From Anaerolineales bacterium HSG25 (lineage in GTDB: Bacteria; Chloroflexota; Anaerolineae; 4572-78; J111): 64,000 bases of DNA. Positions 35,386-44,143 of the stretch are shown piece after piece (the stretch's first letter is position 1; each line of letters begins with the position of its first letter). The stretch covers positions 1 through 64,000 of the forward strand of contig JAUCGA010000008.1 in NCBI GenBank assembly GCA_030377865.1, written 5' to 3'. Made by a program: the position numbers and the translations under genes. The notes below the pieces were generated by a model. The model did no database searches. It was given only the letters and a program-made list of their open reading frames with translations, and was not told where the DNA came from.

Positions 35386-36226
35386 CGTTATTTACACTCC
35401 CTAAATGACGAGATTTTTGATAAGCGGCCCAGATTGCTTTAGAAATAGTAGTCCTAAAGCCGCCTTTCTCAAGTTGATAAATTGCTTCAACTGTTGTTCC
35501 GCCCGGCGACGAAACCAAGTTACGCAAAACAGTTGGATGTAGTTCGCTTTCACGAGCATAAGCCACCGAGCCTTCAACTGTCTGGTAGACCAGTTTTTCA
35601 GCCACGGGGCGGGTAAAGCCCATATACACTGCTGAATCGATTAGAGCTTCCATAAACATAAATACATAAGCAGGCCCACCACCAGACAAAGCTGTCGCCA
35701 TATCCAGATAATCTTCATGATCAACCTGCACCTCTTCCCCCAACGCGGCCAATATCTGTTGGGTCTGTTCTTTTTGGGTGGTCGAGACCATGTCCGTACT
35801 TGTCCAGACCGACATCCCTTTGCCTATTTGAGCCGGTGTATTGGGCATGACTCGTACAACTCGGTCATGCCGGAGCAGTTGGCTGATGTTACCGATAGTC
35901 GCACCGGCAATAATCGACAAAACTAAGCTATTTTGAGGGAGTTTTCTTTGTAACTCCTCAGCAACTTTTGCCAGTACTTGTGGTTTAATAGATAAAACAA
36001 TAATATCTTGGTTTTCAACTGCCTCAAGATTGTTTCGAGTAATATTGACTTGATATTTTTCAGCTAGACCATCTAGCTGGGTTGAAAATGGATCACTGGC
36101 CGTGATGTTTGCTGGCGGAAGTAGTTTTTTCTGACACAAACCGCTAATCATGGCTGAGGCCATCGCGCCTGCTCCAATAAAACAAAGCTTTGTGTCTTGT
36201 AAAGATGCGTTATTCTGCGTCGTCAC
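35378..36226 (-). CDS. proC: Pyrroline-5-carboxylate reductase
   Basis: A 282-residue enzyme that makes L-proline from 1-pyrroline-5-carboxylate with NAD(P)H. N-terminal Rossmann motif CFIGAGAMASAMISGL, then VLSIKPQVLAKV, and RVMPNTPAQIGKGM. The signature ALSGGGPAYVFMFMEALIDS and SSPGGTTVEAI are present. The start abuts yggS with a one-base overlap. Confidence 0.95.
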   Translation of the reverse strand: MTTQNNASLQDTKLCFIGAGAMASAMISGLCQKKLLPPANITASDPFSTQLDGLAEKYQVNITRNNLEAVENQDIIVLSIKPQVLAKVAEELQRKLPQNSLVLSIIAGATIGNISQLLRHDRVVRVMPNTPAQIGKGMSVWTSTDMVSTTQKEQTQQILAALGEEVQVDHEDYLDMATALSGGGPAYVFMFMEALIDSAVYMGFTRPVAEKLVYQTVEGSVAYARESELHPTVLRNLVSSPGGTTVEAIYQLEKGGFRTTISKAIWAAYQKSRHLGSVNNDG

Positions 36227-37008
36227 TATGTTCGTTCTCCAAATAAAGCTCGACCGACCCGCACAATGGTCGCACCTTCTTCGATTGCTACTTCAAAGTC
36301 GCTGGTCATGCCCATTGATAGGTCATGCCAATTCACCGTCGATAATAGCCACTGTAAATGTTCCTGTAGTTCTACCAACGATTGAAACACAGGTCGTGCA
36401 TCCTCCGGGTTATCGCTGTATGGGGCCATAGTCATTAGTCCGGCAATCATTATATGAGGTAAATCAAGTATCTGTTCAACTTGGGCTACAAAGGTGTCAA
36501 GTTGTGTCTCATCTTCTTGCCAGTTATACAACGGAAAACCCGATTTGCTGGCTTCTCCAGAGACATTACATTGTAGTAGAACGGACAAGGCATGACGATG
36601 CCCCTCACGAACCATAATCCGTTCTATTCGTTGAGCCAGTTTAACACTGTCTAAGGCATGAAGTATGTCCGGTTGAGAGGTTAGGACTGTCGCGACTTGG
36701 CGACTCTGGATGTGACCGATAAAATGCCATATTGCTGGATCAAATTCATAACCATCAATTAAATCGGCAAAGGCGGGAATTTTGGTCTCGATTTCATGGA
36801 CTCGGTTTTCGCCAAAGTGACGTAATCCCGCGTTGTATGCTTCCAAGTGAAGCTCAAGCGGATGGGTCTTGGTCACGGCCACGAGGGTAATCTCATCAGC
36901 ATTACGTCCCACTCGTTCTGCCGCAGTTTTAATCCGTTGCTGAACTTTAGCTATGTTGAGGCTGAGTTTACTCACTGGCGGTTTTTGTTTTATAGATTTT
37001 CGTTTCAT
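36226..37008 (-). CDS. yggS: PLP homeostasis protein YggS/PLPBP
   Basis: A 260-residue, PLP-binding TIM-barrel protein. The lysine that binds PLP lies in ITLVAVTKTHPLE; further signatures are LRHFGENRVHEIETK, WHFIGHIQSRQ, LLQCNVSGEASKSGF, and LSMGMTSDFEVAIEEGATIV. It regulates vitamin B6 and amino-acid pools. An N-terminal extension of about 20 basic residues (KRKSIKQKPPVSKLSL) is longer than usual. It overlaps pgeF by 4 bases. Confidence 0.95.
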   Translation of the reverse strand: MKRKSIKQKPPVSKLSLNIAKVQQRIKTAAERVGRNADEITLVAVTKTHPLELHLEAYNAGLRHFGENRVHEIETKIPAFADLIDGYEFDPAIWHFIGHIQSRQVATVLTSQPDILHALDSVKLAQRIERIMVREGHRHALSVLLQCNVSGEASKSGFPLYNWQEDETQLDTFVAQVEQILDLPHIMIAGLMTMAPYSDNPEDARPVFQSLVELQEHLQWLLSTVNWHDLSMGMTSDFEVAIEEGATIVRVGRALFGERT

Positions 37009-37817
37009 TCTTTTAGGCCAATTATTACTCCAAACCGTCCCGTGCGCCCATTTTCTGCTCGATGAGAAAAAAACTTGTCCGTATTACAGGCCGTACACAG
37101 ATTCGTATGAATGATTGTTCGTACCCCAGTTTCGATGAGTAGTTGTTGATTTGCTTGCCACATATCAAAATAAGGTCGTTGATTTTTACCATGACGGTAA
37201 TCAAATAGCGCATCTGGTCGTTGAAACGTTTGACCCGCCGCGTCTAATACCTCTGTTCCAACTTCGTAACAACATGGCCCAATCGATGGGCCGATAACGG
37301 CTATGATATTTTTGATTTTAGCCCCAAGTTGCCTCATGGCTCGTACTGTTTCGGTGGCTATGTTTTGCATAGTTCCTCGCCAACCGGCATGGGACAAGCC
37401 GATAATTTTCTGCGTTGGGTCAAAAAATATCAAAGGGGTACAATCAGCAAAACGCATGGCAAGGTACACGTTAGGCTCGTTGGTTACAAGCCCATCTGCA
37501 TACCCCATCATGCGTTGCTGGTTTGTGTTATCAATTGTTAAAATATCGGACTTATGTATCAAATGACAAGAGACCGTTTGGGAAGGCGTGATTTGTAAAG
37601 ATTGGCAAGCTAACTCAAAGTTATGTTCTACCGTTGCAGGAGTATCGCCGACCGCCTCGCTCATATTTAAGGAGTGAAAGGGTGTTTGACTAATACCGCC
37701 TAAGCGGGTAAAAATTACCTGTTTTAAGTATGGATAACCATCAAACGTTTTGATGCGATAGAAAGGAAGGTTATAGTGTGAGGTCAAATACGCATCATTG
37801 AGTGTAGTTTGGATCAT
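37005..37817 (-). CDS. pgeF: Purine nucleoside phosphorylase / laccase-domain protein
   Basis: A 270-residue protein of the YfiH/LACC1 family. Zinc ligands are seen in QTVSCHLIH, GPCCYEVGTE and SHAGWRGT; the C-terminus has CTACNTDKFFSHRAENGRTG. Family members cleave adenosine/inosine with phosphate, and one acts on peptidoglycan precursors. It is the first gene of the yggT-proC-yggS-pgeF operon. No clear promoter was identified. Confidence 0.92.
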   Translation of the reverse strand: MIQTTLNDAYLTSHYNLPFYRIKTFDGYPYLKQVIFTRLGGISQTPFHSLNMSEAVGDTPATVEHNFELACQSLQITPSQTVSCHLIHKSDILTIDNTNQQRMMGYADGLVTNEPNVYLAMRFADCTPLIFFDPTQKIIGLSHAGWRGTMQNIATETVRAMRQLGAKIKNIIAVIGPSIGPCCYEVGTEVLDAAGQTFQRPDALFDYRHGKNQRPYFDMWQANQQLLIETGVRTIIHTNLCTACNTDKFFSHRAENGRTGRFGVIIGLKE

Positions 37818-38079
37818 TCCTTAATAGTGTTAGCTTATCCTAACTATGATGATTCACACAATAGGACAATTAGCCTGTCATAACAAAACCCATCAAATCA
37901 TTATACCAGAGTTAACCCAATTGTCTACCAAGATAGTTAACGACGATAAGATTTGTTCAGATTTTTTTGTGACATTAATTTAATTTTACACTGTAGGTTG
38001 TATTTTTAGCAAATAGTTAGTTACGTCGTTTATAACCATGAGACCCCAAAGATTGTAAACCTTTAGGGTCTCTGACTTG

Positions 38080-38217
38080 GTACCCGACACCTTGATTAGA
38101 GAAAAGATTTTTTGACAGGATTAACAGAATTGACAGGATTTTTTGCTTTTAATCTTGTTAATCCTGTCAAATATTATTCTACAATTAGCCCAAGTTAAAT
38201 TTCTTGTCGGGTAATAA
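38080..38217. repeat. Palindromic repeat family B, variant with tacccgaca ends
   Basis: Outer arms tacccgacaccttgatta and cttgtcgggtaataagg; inner arms gacaggattaacagaattg / aatcttgttaatcctgtc. A closely related copy is at 60781-60919. The preceding bases 37818-38079 show only a hairpin-like agaccccaaag/ctttagggtct (38040-38072) and no gene. Confidence 0.8.
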
Positions 38218-38236
38218 GGGGGTCTCTGACACATCT

Positions 38237-38980
38237 TTATTCACTAATAGTAATCGATTCGATAATGTCCCCAATTTGAATCGCCTGTACTACATCCATG
38301 CCACTTTCAACCTGTCCAAAGACGCTATATTGACCATCCAAAAACGGAGTAGGCTCCAACGTAATGTAAAATTGACTACCACTCGATTCTCGTTTTGGAT
38401 TGACTTGATCGGGCAGGCGAGCCATAGCAATTGCCCCTTTGACATGCTTTAAGGAGAACTCTCCCGGCACGGTGTAACCCGGGCCGCCATTACCAGCGCC
38501 TAGTGGGTCGCCACCTTGAATCACAAAACTCGGTTCCACACGATGGAAAGTCAATCCGTCATAAAAACCATCTTGACTAAGATGGACAAAGTTGTTCACA
38601 TGTTCTGGCGCGGCGCTTGCATCTAGGGAGACCACAATATCACCTTTGTTGGTTTTAATCGTGGCCTGATACAGGTTATTCTTATCAATCGTCATGTTAG
38701 GGCGACTTTGGTAAAAATCTGCCCGCTCTGCGGCAGGAAGATCAGCGACACCACTTGGGGTAAAGGTTTGACCGGAGGCAGATTCTTCTACTGGGGTAGA
38801 GCTAACATCAGGCGTGTTGCCGATGGGGTCGATATCTTCTTCTGATGAATCAGTTTCAGATTCAGACGTGTTATCAATAGGGTCGGGATCGGATACCGAT
38901 TCTGGTTTTACTGTACCACAGCTACTTAGCCCAATGCTGAGGCTAATAATCAGAATTATTAATAGTCGTTTTAAATACAT
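38237..38980 (-). CDS. Lipoprotein peptidyl-prolyl isomerase, cyclophilin type
   Basis: A 247-residue, extracytoplasmic cyclophilin. Lipobox with acceptor C21 (LSIGLSSC), an acidic Ser/Asp-rich linker (about 25-70), then the catalytic domain: FVHLSQDGFYDGLTFHRVEP, SGSQFYITLEPTPFLDGQYS. I start it at ATG 38980, because the longer frame upstream reads through a repeat hairpin (38997-39055). It probably folds exported proteins. Confidence 0.88.
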   Translation of the reverse strand: MYLKRLLIILIISLSIGLSSCGTVKPESVSDPDPIDNTSESETDSSEEDIDPIGNTPDVSSTPVEESASGQTFTPSGVADLPAAERADFYQSRPNMTIDKNNLYQATIKTNKGDIVVSLDASAAPEHVNNFVHLSQDGFYDGLTFHRVEPSFVIQGGDPLGAGNGGPGYTVPGEFSLKHVKGAIAMARLPDQVNPKRESSGSQFYITLEPTPFLDGQYSVFGQVESGMDVVQAIQIGDIIESITISE

Positions 38981-38996
38981 GTTTAATCTACAAATA

Positions 38997-39055
38997 AGGA
39001 GTGCAAAGCTTGCTTTGTCTGATGAGATTGATGGCAAAGTAAGCTTTGCACTCCT
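38997..39055. repeat. Hairpin of the gtgcaaag family
   Basis: Arms ggagtgcaaagcttgctttg and caaagtaagctttgcactcc upstream of the cyclophilin start. A cttcccgcaag/cttgcgggaag hairpin lies at 39151-39181. Confidence 0.75.
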
Positions 39056-39191
39056 TTTCAATTTTGATGTTTTCTTAAAATAAAAGGTTCTCTGGTAGAT
39101 TCCGTGCAACTCGAAATTGTGTCCTGAATTAGATACTTTGATGGGGCAATCTTCCCGCAAGTTTTAAACTTGCGGGAAGATGATGACACAA

Positions 39192-40322
39192 TCATGACCT
39201 TTGCACGGAAAGCCCTAAAGAGCCAAATAAAATAACCCCTCTAGCAAGGTTGCCATTGAGCATGGCCTGATAAGCTTCGTTAATCTGCGATAAACTATAT
39301 GTTTGCGAGACGAGCCGATCTAAATCGAGCTTGTTTTGCAGATAAAGTTCACCATACAGAGGGAAATCACGAGCAGGGTGCATACTGCCGTAATAACTAC
39401 CAGTAACAGTTTTTTCTTGCCGCACGATAACCGATCCGGGCAAATTGGTGTTACTACCCATCGGAGCCAAGCCGGTCAAAACGACCAACCCGCCGGGGCG
39501 TACAGCCTCTAAACATAACTCTTGCACTGCGGGTAGGCCAATCGCCTCAAAAGTATAGTCGGCTCCTCGTCCCGCGGTCATAGCTCGGATAGTCGTCACT
39601 ACATCAGCACTAGCCAGCAAAGTGTCTGTTGCCCCAAACGATTCGGCAATGGCTCGTTTCGATTCGTTTTGGTCAATGGCGATAATCTGTTTCGCCCCAG
39701 CCAACTTGGCTCCCATGATGATGCTTAGGCCAACACCGCCCGCGCCAAAAACGGCTACACTACTACCCGGCTTGACCTGCGCGGTGTTGATAACCGCGCC
39801 CACGCCAGTGGTCACGGCACACCCAATCAAGGCCGCAATCGGCAGGGGGATTCGTTTGTCGAGGGGAATACAACATTCTTGGGGCACAACCGTATACTCC
39901 GCAAAACAAGCGGTGGCACTGTAATGGTAAACAGGTTGCCCATTTTCTGATAGTCGGGTCGTGCCGTCCATCATTGTGCCATCCCATATCGGGTCGATGT
40001 ATGTGTCGCACAAACTCGGACGGTCATGCACGCAGTAAAAGCAGGTTCCGCAATTGGGAGCCCAATTTAGAGCCACATGGTCGCCGGGCTGAATGGTGGT
40101 TACACCATCACCAACCACCTCGACGATACCCGCCCCCTCATGACCAGCCACAACAGGCAAGTTATGAGCCGTCGCTCCGGTTGCCAGATGCCAGTCGCTA
40201 TGGCAAACACCCGCGGCCGCGACCTTAACCAACACCTCTCCTGTTTGAGGCGGGGCGAGGTCTAACTGTTTTAGTTCAAAATGGCGATTTGGTTCATATA
40301 AAACTGCGGCGGTAATTTTCAT
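39192..40322 (-). CDS. Zinc-dependent alcohol dehydrogenase (MDR)
   Basis: A 376-residue medium-chain dehydrogenase/reductase. Catalytic zinc ligands are C40 and H61-E62 (GVCHSDWH, GHEGAGIVEVVGDGV); structural zinc cysteines are in CGTCFYCVHDRPSLC. The NAD-binding turn is GAGGVGLSIIMGAKLAGA, and it ends VIDQN-like (IIAIDQNESKR), which suits NAD. It oxidises an alcohol to an aldehyde or the reverse, so could be connected with the ALDH at 14595, but nothing in the sequence links them. Start ATG 40322. Confidence 0.93.
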   Translation of the reverse strand: MKITAAVLYEPNRHFELKQLDLAPPQTGEVLVKVAAAGVCHSDWHLATGATAHNLPVVAGHEGAGIVEVVGDGVTTIQPGDHVALNWAPNCGTCFYCVHDRPSLCDTYIDPIWDGTMMDGTTRLSENGQPVYHYSATACFAEYTVVPQECCIPLDKRIPLPIAALIGCAVTTGVGAVINTAQVKPGSSVAVFGAGGVGLSIIMGAKLAGAKQIIAIDQNESKRAIAESFGATDTLLASADVVTTIRAMTAGRGADYTFEAIGLPAVQELCLEAVRPGGLVVLTGLAPMGSNTNLPGSVIVRQEKTVTGSYYGSMHPARDFPLYGELYLQNKLDLDRLVSQTYSLSQINEAYQAMLNGNLARGVILFGSLGLSVQRS

Positions 40323-40343
40323 TGAGATGGGTTTTATCCTTAC

Positions 40344-40450
40344 TACAGTCTTTCAGATAATGATTTTCAATTCAAGACCAACCTTCCCGCAAGTTTTGAA
40401 CTTGCGGGAAGGTGACAACTGAAAATGTTTATCTGAACATCTATAGTTTC
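40344..40450 (-). repeat. Palindromic repeat family E, copy 2
   Basis: Arms tacagtctttcagataatga and, inverted, tgtttatctgaacatctata; core cttcccgcaag/cttgcgggaag. Reverse complement of 14394-14498. Confidence 0.8.
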
Positions 40451-40495
40451 GGTGGGTGAACTATATCACAAACTGATTATCCAAGCAAAGCAATC

Positions 40496-41737
40496 TTAAT
40501 GCAACAACCCCATTACCTTGTCCAAAATAATTTCAGCCACGGAACGTTTACTCATCAAAGGCAGTTCTTCTTTTTTACCATCTGCCATCAGCAAGGTGAC
40601 GCGGTTGGTATCGACTCCAAAACCAGCATCGGAGGCGCTAATGTTGTTGGCCGCAATCATGTCCAGATTTTTACGTTTTAGTTTGCCTTCAGCGTTTGTC
40701 AGCAGATTCTCACTCTCGGCGGCAAAACCAATCGTTACCTTAGGACAAACAACATCACCATTTTGAGCCATTTGGTTTTTATAGGTCGCCACATCGGCCA
40801 AAATATCGGGGGTACGAACAAGGTCAATACTCATGCCGATACTGCTGTCAGCCTTCTTTTTAATCTTCTGCTCGGCTACTGTCGCTGGACGGAAATCGGC
40901 GACCGCGGCAGACATAATCAACACATCGGCCAATCGAACCACGTCCATGACCGCGTCTCGCATCTGTTGCGCCGAATCGACGGGAATCAGGGCAACCCCA
41001 ATCGGCACAGATAACGAAGCGGTGCTGATGAGCGTGACCTTAGCCCCACGGTCACGAGCGGCATGGGCAATGGCATATCCCATTTTCCCCGTCGAATGGT
41101 TGCTGATAAAACGCACCGGATCGATAGTTTCTCGCGTGCCACCTGCCGTAACCACCAGATTACAGCCCGCTAAATCACCCGCTTGAGCCAAACGCAACCG
41201 AGCCATGTCGAGAATCTCTTCTGGCTCGACCATGCGCCCTCGTCCCACCGCGCCGGAGGCTAATCGTCCCTCAGCCGGGCCTGCTAGGGTTACGCCCCAT
41301 TGCTCTAGTTTAGCCATGTTGGACTGCGTGGCTGGATGTTGCCACATGTCGGTTTCCATAGCCGGAGCGACCAATATCGGGGCAGGGGTGGCGAGGGCAA
41401 TCGTGGTCAACAAATTGTCAGCCAGACCGTTTGCCAACTTGGCTAAGGTGTTGGTCGTGGCGGGTGCGATAATCAACAAATCGGCTTGGTCAGCTAGGGA
41501 GATATGGGGAATATTTTCGCCGTCGGGAATATCGAATATATCATGATAGATACGACGATGGGTCAAGGCTTGAAATGTCAGTGGGGTGATAAACTGTTGT
41601 GCCGCCTCGGTCATGACCACATCAACCGTCGCCCCAGCTTGCACCAATCGACTACAGAGTGTGGCCGCTTTGTAGGCCGCAATACCGCCGGTTATACCAA
41701 GTATTATATGTTTATGAGCTAAAATATCTGCCATCAT
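40496..41737 (-). CDS. coaBC: Phosphopantothenoylcysteine synthetase/decarboxylase
   Basis: A bifunctional coenzyme A enzyme of 413 residues. The N-terminal flavoprotein decarboxylase (CoaC) has LGITGGIAAYKAATLCSRLV, and the C-terminal ligase (CoaB) has VVTAGGTRETIDPVRFISNH, STGKMGYAIA, and AANNISASDAGFGVDTNRVT. The track runs upstream to a TTG at 41755; ATG 41737 or the next ATG 41734 is more likely and is preceded by gagag. No other coenzyme A gene is near. Confidence 0.93.
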   Translation of the reverse strand: MMADILAHKHIILGITGGIAAYKAATLCSRLVQAGATVDVVMTEAAQQFITPLTFQALTHRRIYHDIFDIPDGENIPHISLADQADLLIIAPATTNTLAKLANGLADNLLTTIALATPAPILVAPAMETDMWQHPATQSNMAKLEQWGVTLAGPAEGRLASGAVGRGRMVEPEEILDMARLRLAQAGDLAGCNLVVTAGGTRETIDPVRFISNHSTGKMGYAIAHAARDRGAKVTLISTASLSVPIGVALIPVDSAQQMRDAVMDVVRLADVLIMSAAVADFRPATVAEQKIKKKADSSIGMSIDLVRTPDILADVATYKNQMAQNGDVVCPKVTIGFAAESENLLTNAEGKLKRKNLDMIAANNISASDAGFGVDTNRVTLLMADGKKEELPLMSKRSVAEIILDKVMGLLH

Positions 41738-41818
41738 TGCTCTCTTTCTCGTCAATAAATAGACAAAAAAACCTCGGCAAAGGCTCTTTTTGTCTGTTTA
41801 TTGTTATCAGATCAATAT

Positions 41819-41885
41819 TTCTCGTAGAGGCGGAGACGCAGAGAAAACTCAATAACTCTGCGCCTCCGCGCTTTCGCGGAAAATA
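41819..41885. repeat. Inverted repeat (gaggcggagacgcagag type)
   Basis: Arms gaggcggagacgcagag and ctctgcgcctccgcgc. The same family as 61249-61313. The rest of 41756-41982 shows only tandem attcgcaaat units at 41948-41975. Confidence 0.7.
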
Positions 41886-41982
41886 CTATTTTTTAATGTA
41901 ATGAGGTTGTGCGTGTCCTGTTTTTTGATTGCAGTAGACGAATATTCGCAGATTTGTTATTCGCAAATTCGCAAATTCACAC

Positions 41983-42609
41983 TCAAGCCGTACCAAATTG
42001 ACGGTCGCCGGCATCGCCCAAACCGGGGACGATGTAACCGACATCGTTCAACTTTTCGTCAATCATACCAACATAAATATCAACATCAGGATGAGCTTCG
42101 CGAAGGGCATTTACTCCCTCTGGCGCGGCGATAATTCCCATAAATTTAATGCGCTCTGCCCCCCATTTTTTCAGAATGTCAATTGTGGCCGCGGCAGAAC
42201 CGCCAGTAGCCAGCATGGGGTCTAACACAATGCAGACCTTTACCGTTGGAGCAACTGGTAATTTATTGTAATATTCGACCGGTTGCAGAGTACTTTCATC
42301 TCGGAACAGGCCAATGTGCCACACTTCACTACCGGGCATCATCTCCCATACCCCTTCAACCATACCCAATCCGGCCCGTAAAACTGGAACTAGACCGATT
42401 TTTTCATGCAACAGATGCCCTTCGGTAAGTGCCAAAGGAGTCTCGACCTCAGTCGTTTCTAAGGCCAAATCTTGCGTGGCTTCGTAGGCCAACATAATCG
42501 AAATTTCTCTCACTAGCTCTCGAAATTTCTTTGGTTTTGTACTCTTGTTACGTAAAATCGTTAATTTATGCTTAACTAACGGATGTTGTGATTCATATAC
42601 ATTTGCCAT
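41983..42609 (-). CDS. upp: Uracil phosphoribosyltransferase
   Basis: 208 residues. Salvages uracil to UMP with PRPP. The PRPP loop is [19 protein letters not shown]; other signatures are [39 protein letters not shown], and the C-terminal [10 protein letters not shown]. The start ATG 42609 has a ggagag site. Confidence 0.96.
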   Translation of the reverse strand: MANVYESQHPLVKHKLTILRNKSTKPKKFRELVREISIMLAYEATQDLALETTEVETPLALTEGHLLHEKIGLVPVLRAGLGMVEGVWEMMPGSEVWHIGLFRDESTLQPVEYYNKLPVAPTVKVCIVLDPMLATGGSAAATIDILKKWGAERIKFMGIIAAPEGVNALREAHPDVDIYVGMIDEKLNDVGYIVPGLGDAGDRQFGTA

Positions 42610-42903
42610 GATGTCTCTCCAGATTAAGATAATGTAGGTAGTTAGACTAACTCGTTACCCATTATAAAATGAGTAACCCTAAATGACAAAGCTACAAAGA
42701 AAATAAAAATAACTGTGATGGTCAAGATGATGTTGAAATGATAAACTTCTGATGAAAATGGGCTTATTCAATTGTGCTGTATCAATAGTAAGCATGTTTG
42801 CCAAATCGACGATTAGCCGTATCATAAAAAAAGAGACACAGGTTTTCGTCTGCGTCTGCTTTATCTTTTAAGTTGTGCCAAGGCGTGAGGTTTCACTTCG
42901 CGC
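42610..42903. repeat. Intergenic region with partial family C/B fragments
   Basis: Around 42718-42760, gatggtcaagatgatgttga is joined to aatgataaacttctgatg, a fusion of the C terminus with a family B flank. No gene is supported. Confidence 0.5.
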
Positions 42904-43218
42904 CTATTTTTTAGGGGGCCGACCCCGTCGTTTGGTCGGTGGGAGCGGCGGTAAACTGGCATGCTTCTCTAACCTGTCGAGCCGTCGGTTGACATGCGTC
43001 ATCTGCCGATTGATCTCATCAACCGCTAGTTTGAGGTTGGCCCAACTGACATTGTTGCTGTCGATGCCGTTTTGCATAGCCGTGCGCCGTTGTTGATTGG
43101 CTTGCAACGCCTCCTCTAGCCGAACCAGATGTTGCAGAAGTTGCCCGATGGCCCGCTCTTCGGTCAGCGATTCGGTTTTCCATGCTTTGAGTAGCTCTTT
43201 GGGGCTGTCGATACTCAT
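42904..43218 (-). CDS. Small coiled-coil protein with basic tail
   Basis: A 104-residue protein. Helical and Gln/Leu-rich (ERAIGQLLQHLVRLEEALQA), coiled-coil-like through residue 85, then the basic tail TKRRGRPPKK, an AT-hook-like core (RGRP). It may bind DNA or associate with phasin-like or structural partners. No family is recognised. It starts at ATG 43218, where an aaggagg site lies 8 bases upstream; the longer frame is rejected. Confidence 0.65.
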   Translation of the reverse strand: MSIDSPKELLKAWKTESLTEERAIGQLLQHLVRLEEALQANQQRRTAMQNGIDSNNVSWANLKLAVDEINRQMTHVNRRLDRLEKHASLPPLPPTKRRGRPPKK

Positions 43219-43338
43219 GATGTGCCTCCTTTTTGAGATTGGTTTAATTAGCAAACTAGGAGTTATAACTCCTAGTTTGAATTAGGGGATTGTAGACCAT
43301 AGGCAGGCGTTTGTCAAACCTGTTTATCTATTTTTGTT

Positions 43339-43551
43339 ATGGAACGATTTGGCGAAAAGTTAAAGGCTTTGCGAAAACAGCATAACCTATCACAGATGGC
43401 TATTGGGAAAATACTTGAGGTCGATTACAGTTATATTGGTAAAATGGAACGAGGCGAAAATATCCCCAATGCAACCATGCTCCTCAAAATAGCAGGCTAT
43501 TTTCAAGTATCGCTCGACCAGTTGATGTGGGATCATTTGGAGTTGGATTAG
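43339..43551 (+). CDS. Xre-family helix-turn-helix protein
   Basis: A 70-residue HTH_3 protein: EKLKALRKQHNLSQMAIGKI, then EVDYSYIGKMERGENIPNAT. It binds DNA and may be an antitoxin or autoregulator. A second, decayed copy of the same N-terminus begins 8 bases after its stop. Confidence 0.88.
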   Translation: MERFGEKLKALRKQHNLSQMAIGKILEVDYSYIGKMERGENIPNATMLLKIAGYFQVSLDQLMWDHLELD

Positions 43552-43558
43552 TCTTAAT

Positions 43559-43717
43559 ATGAAACGATTCGGTGAAAAATTACGGACAGTCCGCAAACAA
43601 CAAGGGATGACCCAAAAACAACTTGGCGACCTACTAGAGCAACATTTTCAAGAGGCGATCAATAAAACAAAGCAGGTTGAAATATCGAAACAGAAACAAA
43701 AAGGAGCTAAAAAATGA
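43559..43717 (+). pseudogene. Truncated second Xre-type HTH
   Basis: A 52-codon frame starting MKRFGEKLRTVRKQQGMTQK, parallel to the previous gene (MERFGEKLKALRKQHNLSQM), but after QLGDLLEQ it turns into a low-complexity lysine-rich tail without the second recognition helix. Probably a remnant of a duplicated gene. Confidence 0.6.
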
Positions 43718-43996
43718 AGCAAAGAATGTACATGTTTGAGCTACCCGATCCGATGTCCCAACAACTTCAGGCCAAAGGCATTTCTCTGCAACAATTAATA
43801 AAAACTTATTCTCCAATGGTTAAAACTTTATCTTGATGACCAATCAAAGGTAAACATCACGATCACAGAGTCTGATCTGGTTACAGAATCACTAGAACGC
43901 CCCCGTCCTCGTTTTGGGAGTGGCAAACATCTCAATATTGTCATGGCCGATGATTTTGATGAACCATTAGAAGATTTCGCGGAATATATGGTATGA
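43714..43996 (+). pseudogene. Decayed antitoxin of a VapBC-type module (DUF2281-like end)
   Basis: The 5' part is a 40-residue frame from ATG 43714 (MFELPDPMSQQLQAKGISLQ). After a frameshift near 43811-43836 another frame carries RPRPRFGSGKHLNIVMADDF and DEPLEDFAEYM, the usual end of DUF2281 antitoxins. Its stop overlaps the vapC start (ATGA), preserving the original operon geometry. Confidence 0.65.
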
Positions 43997-44140
43997 AAAT
44001 TCTACTTGACACGCATGCTTTGATATGGTTTATCAAGGGAGATCGTCGTCTTAGCTCTACATGTTACGTGAAACTAAAGTTGAAGCATGCCATCACCAAC
44101 ATTGCCACACAATCCATTATCTCAAAACACAGGTCACTGT
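43993..44140 (+). pseudogene. Truncated VapC-type PIN toxin
   Basis: The first 22 residues (KILLDTHALIWFIKGDRRLS) are a textbook PIN N-terminus with the first metal aspartate. Then the sequence diverges (TCYVKLKLKHAIT..) and no further acidic motif is present. The next gene starts at 44144. Toxin activity is not expected. Confidence 0.7.
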
Positions 44141-44143
44141 TAA

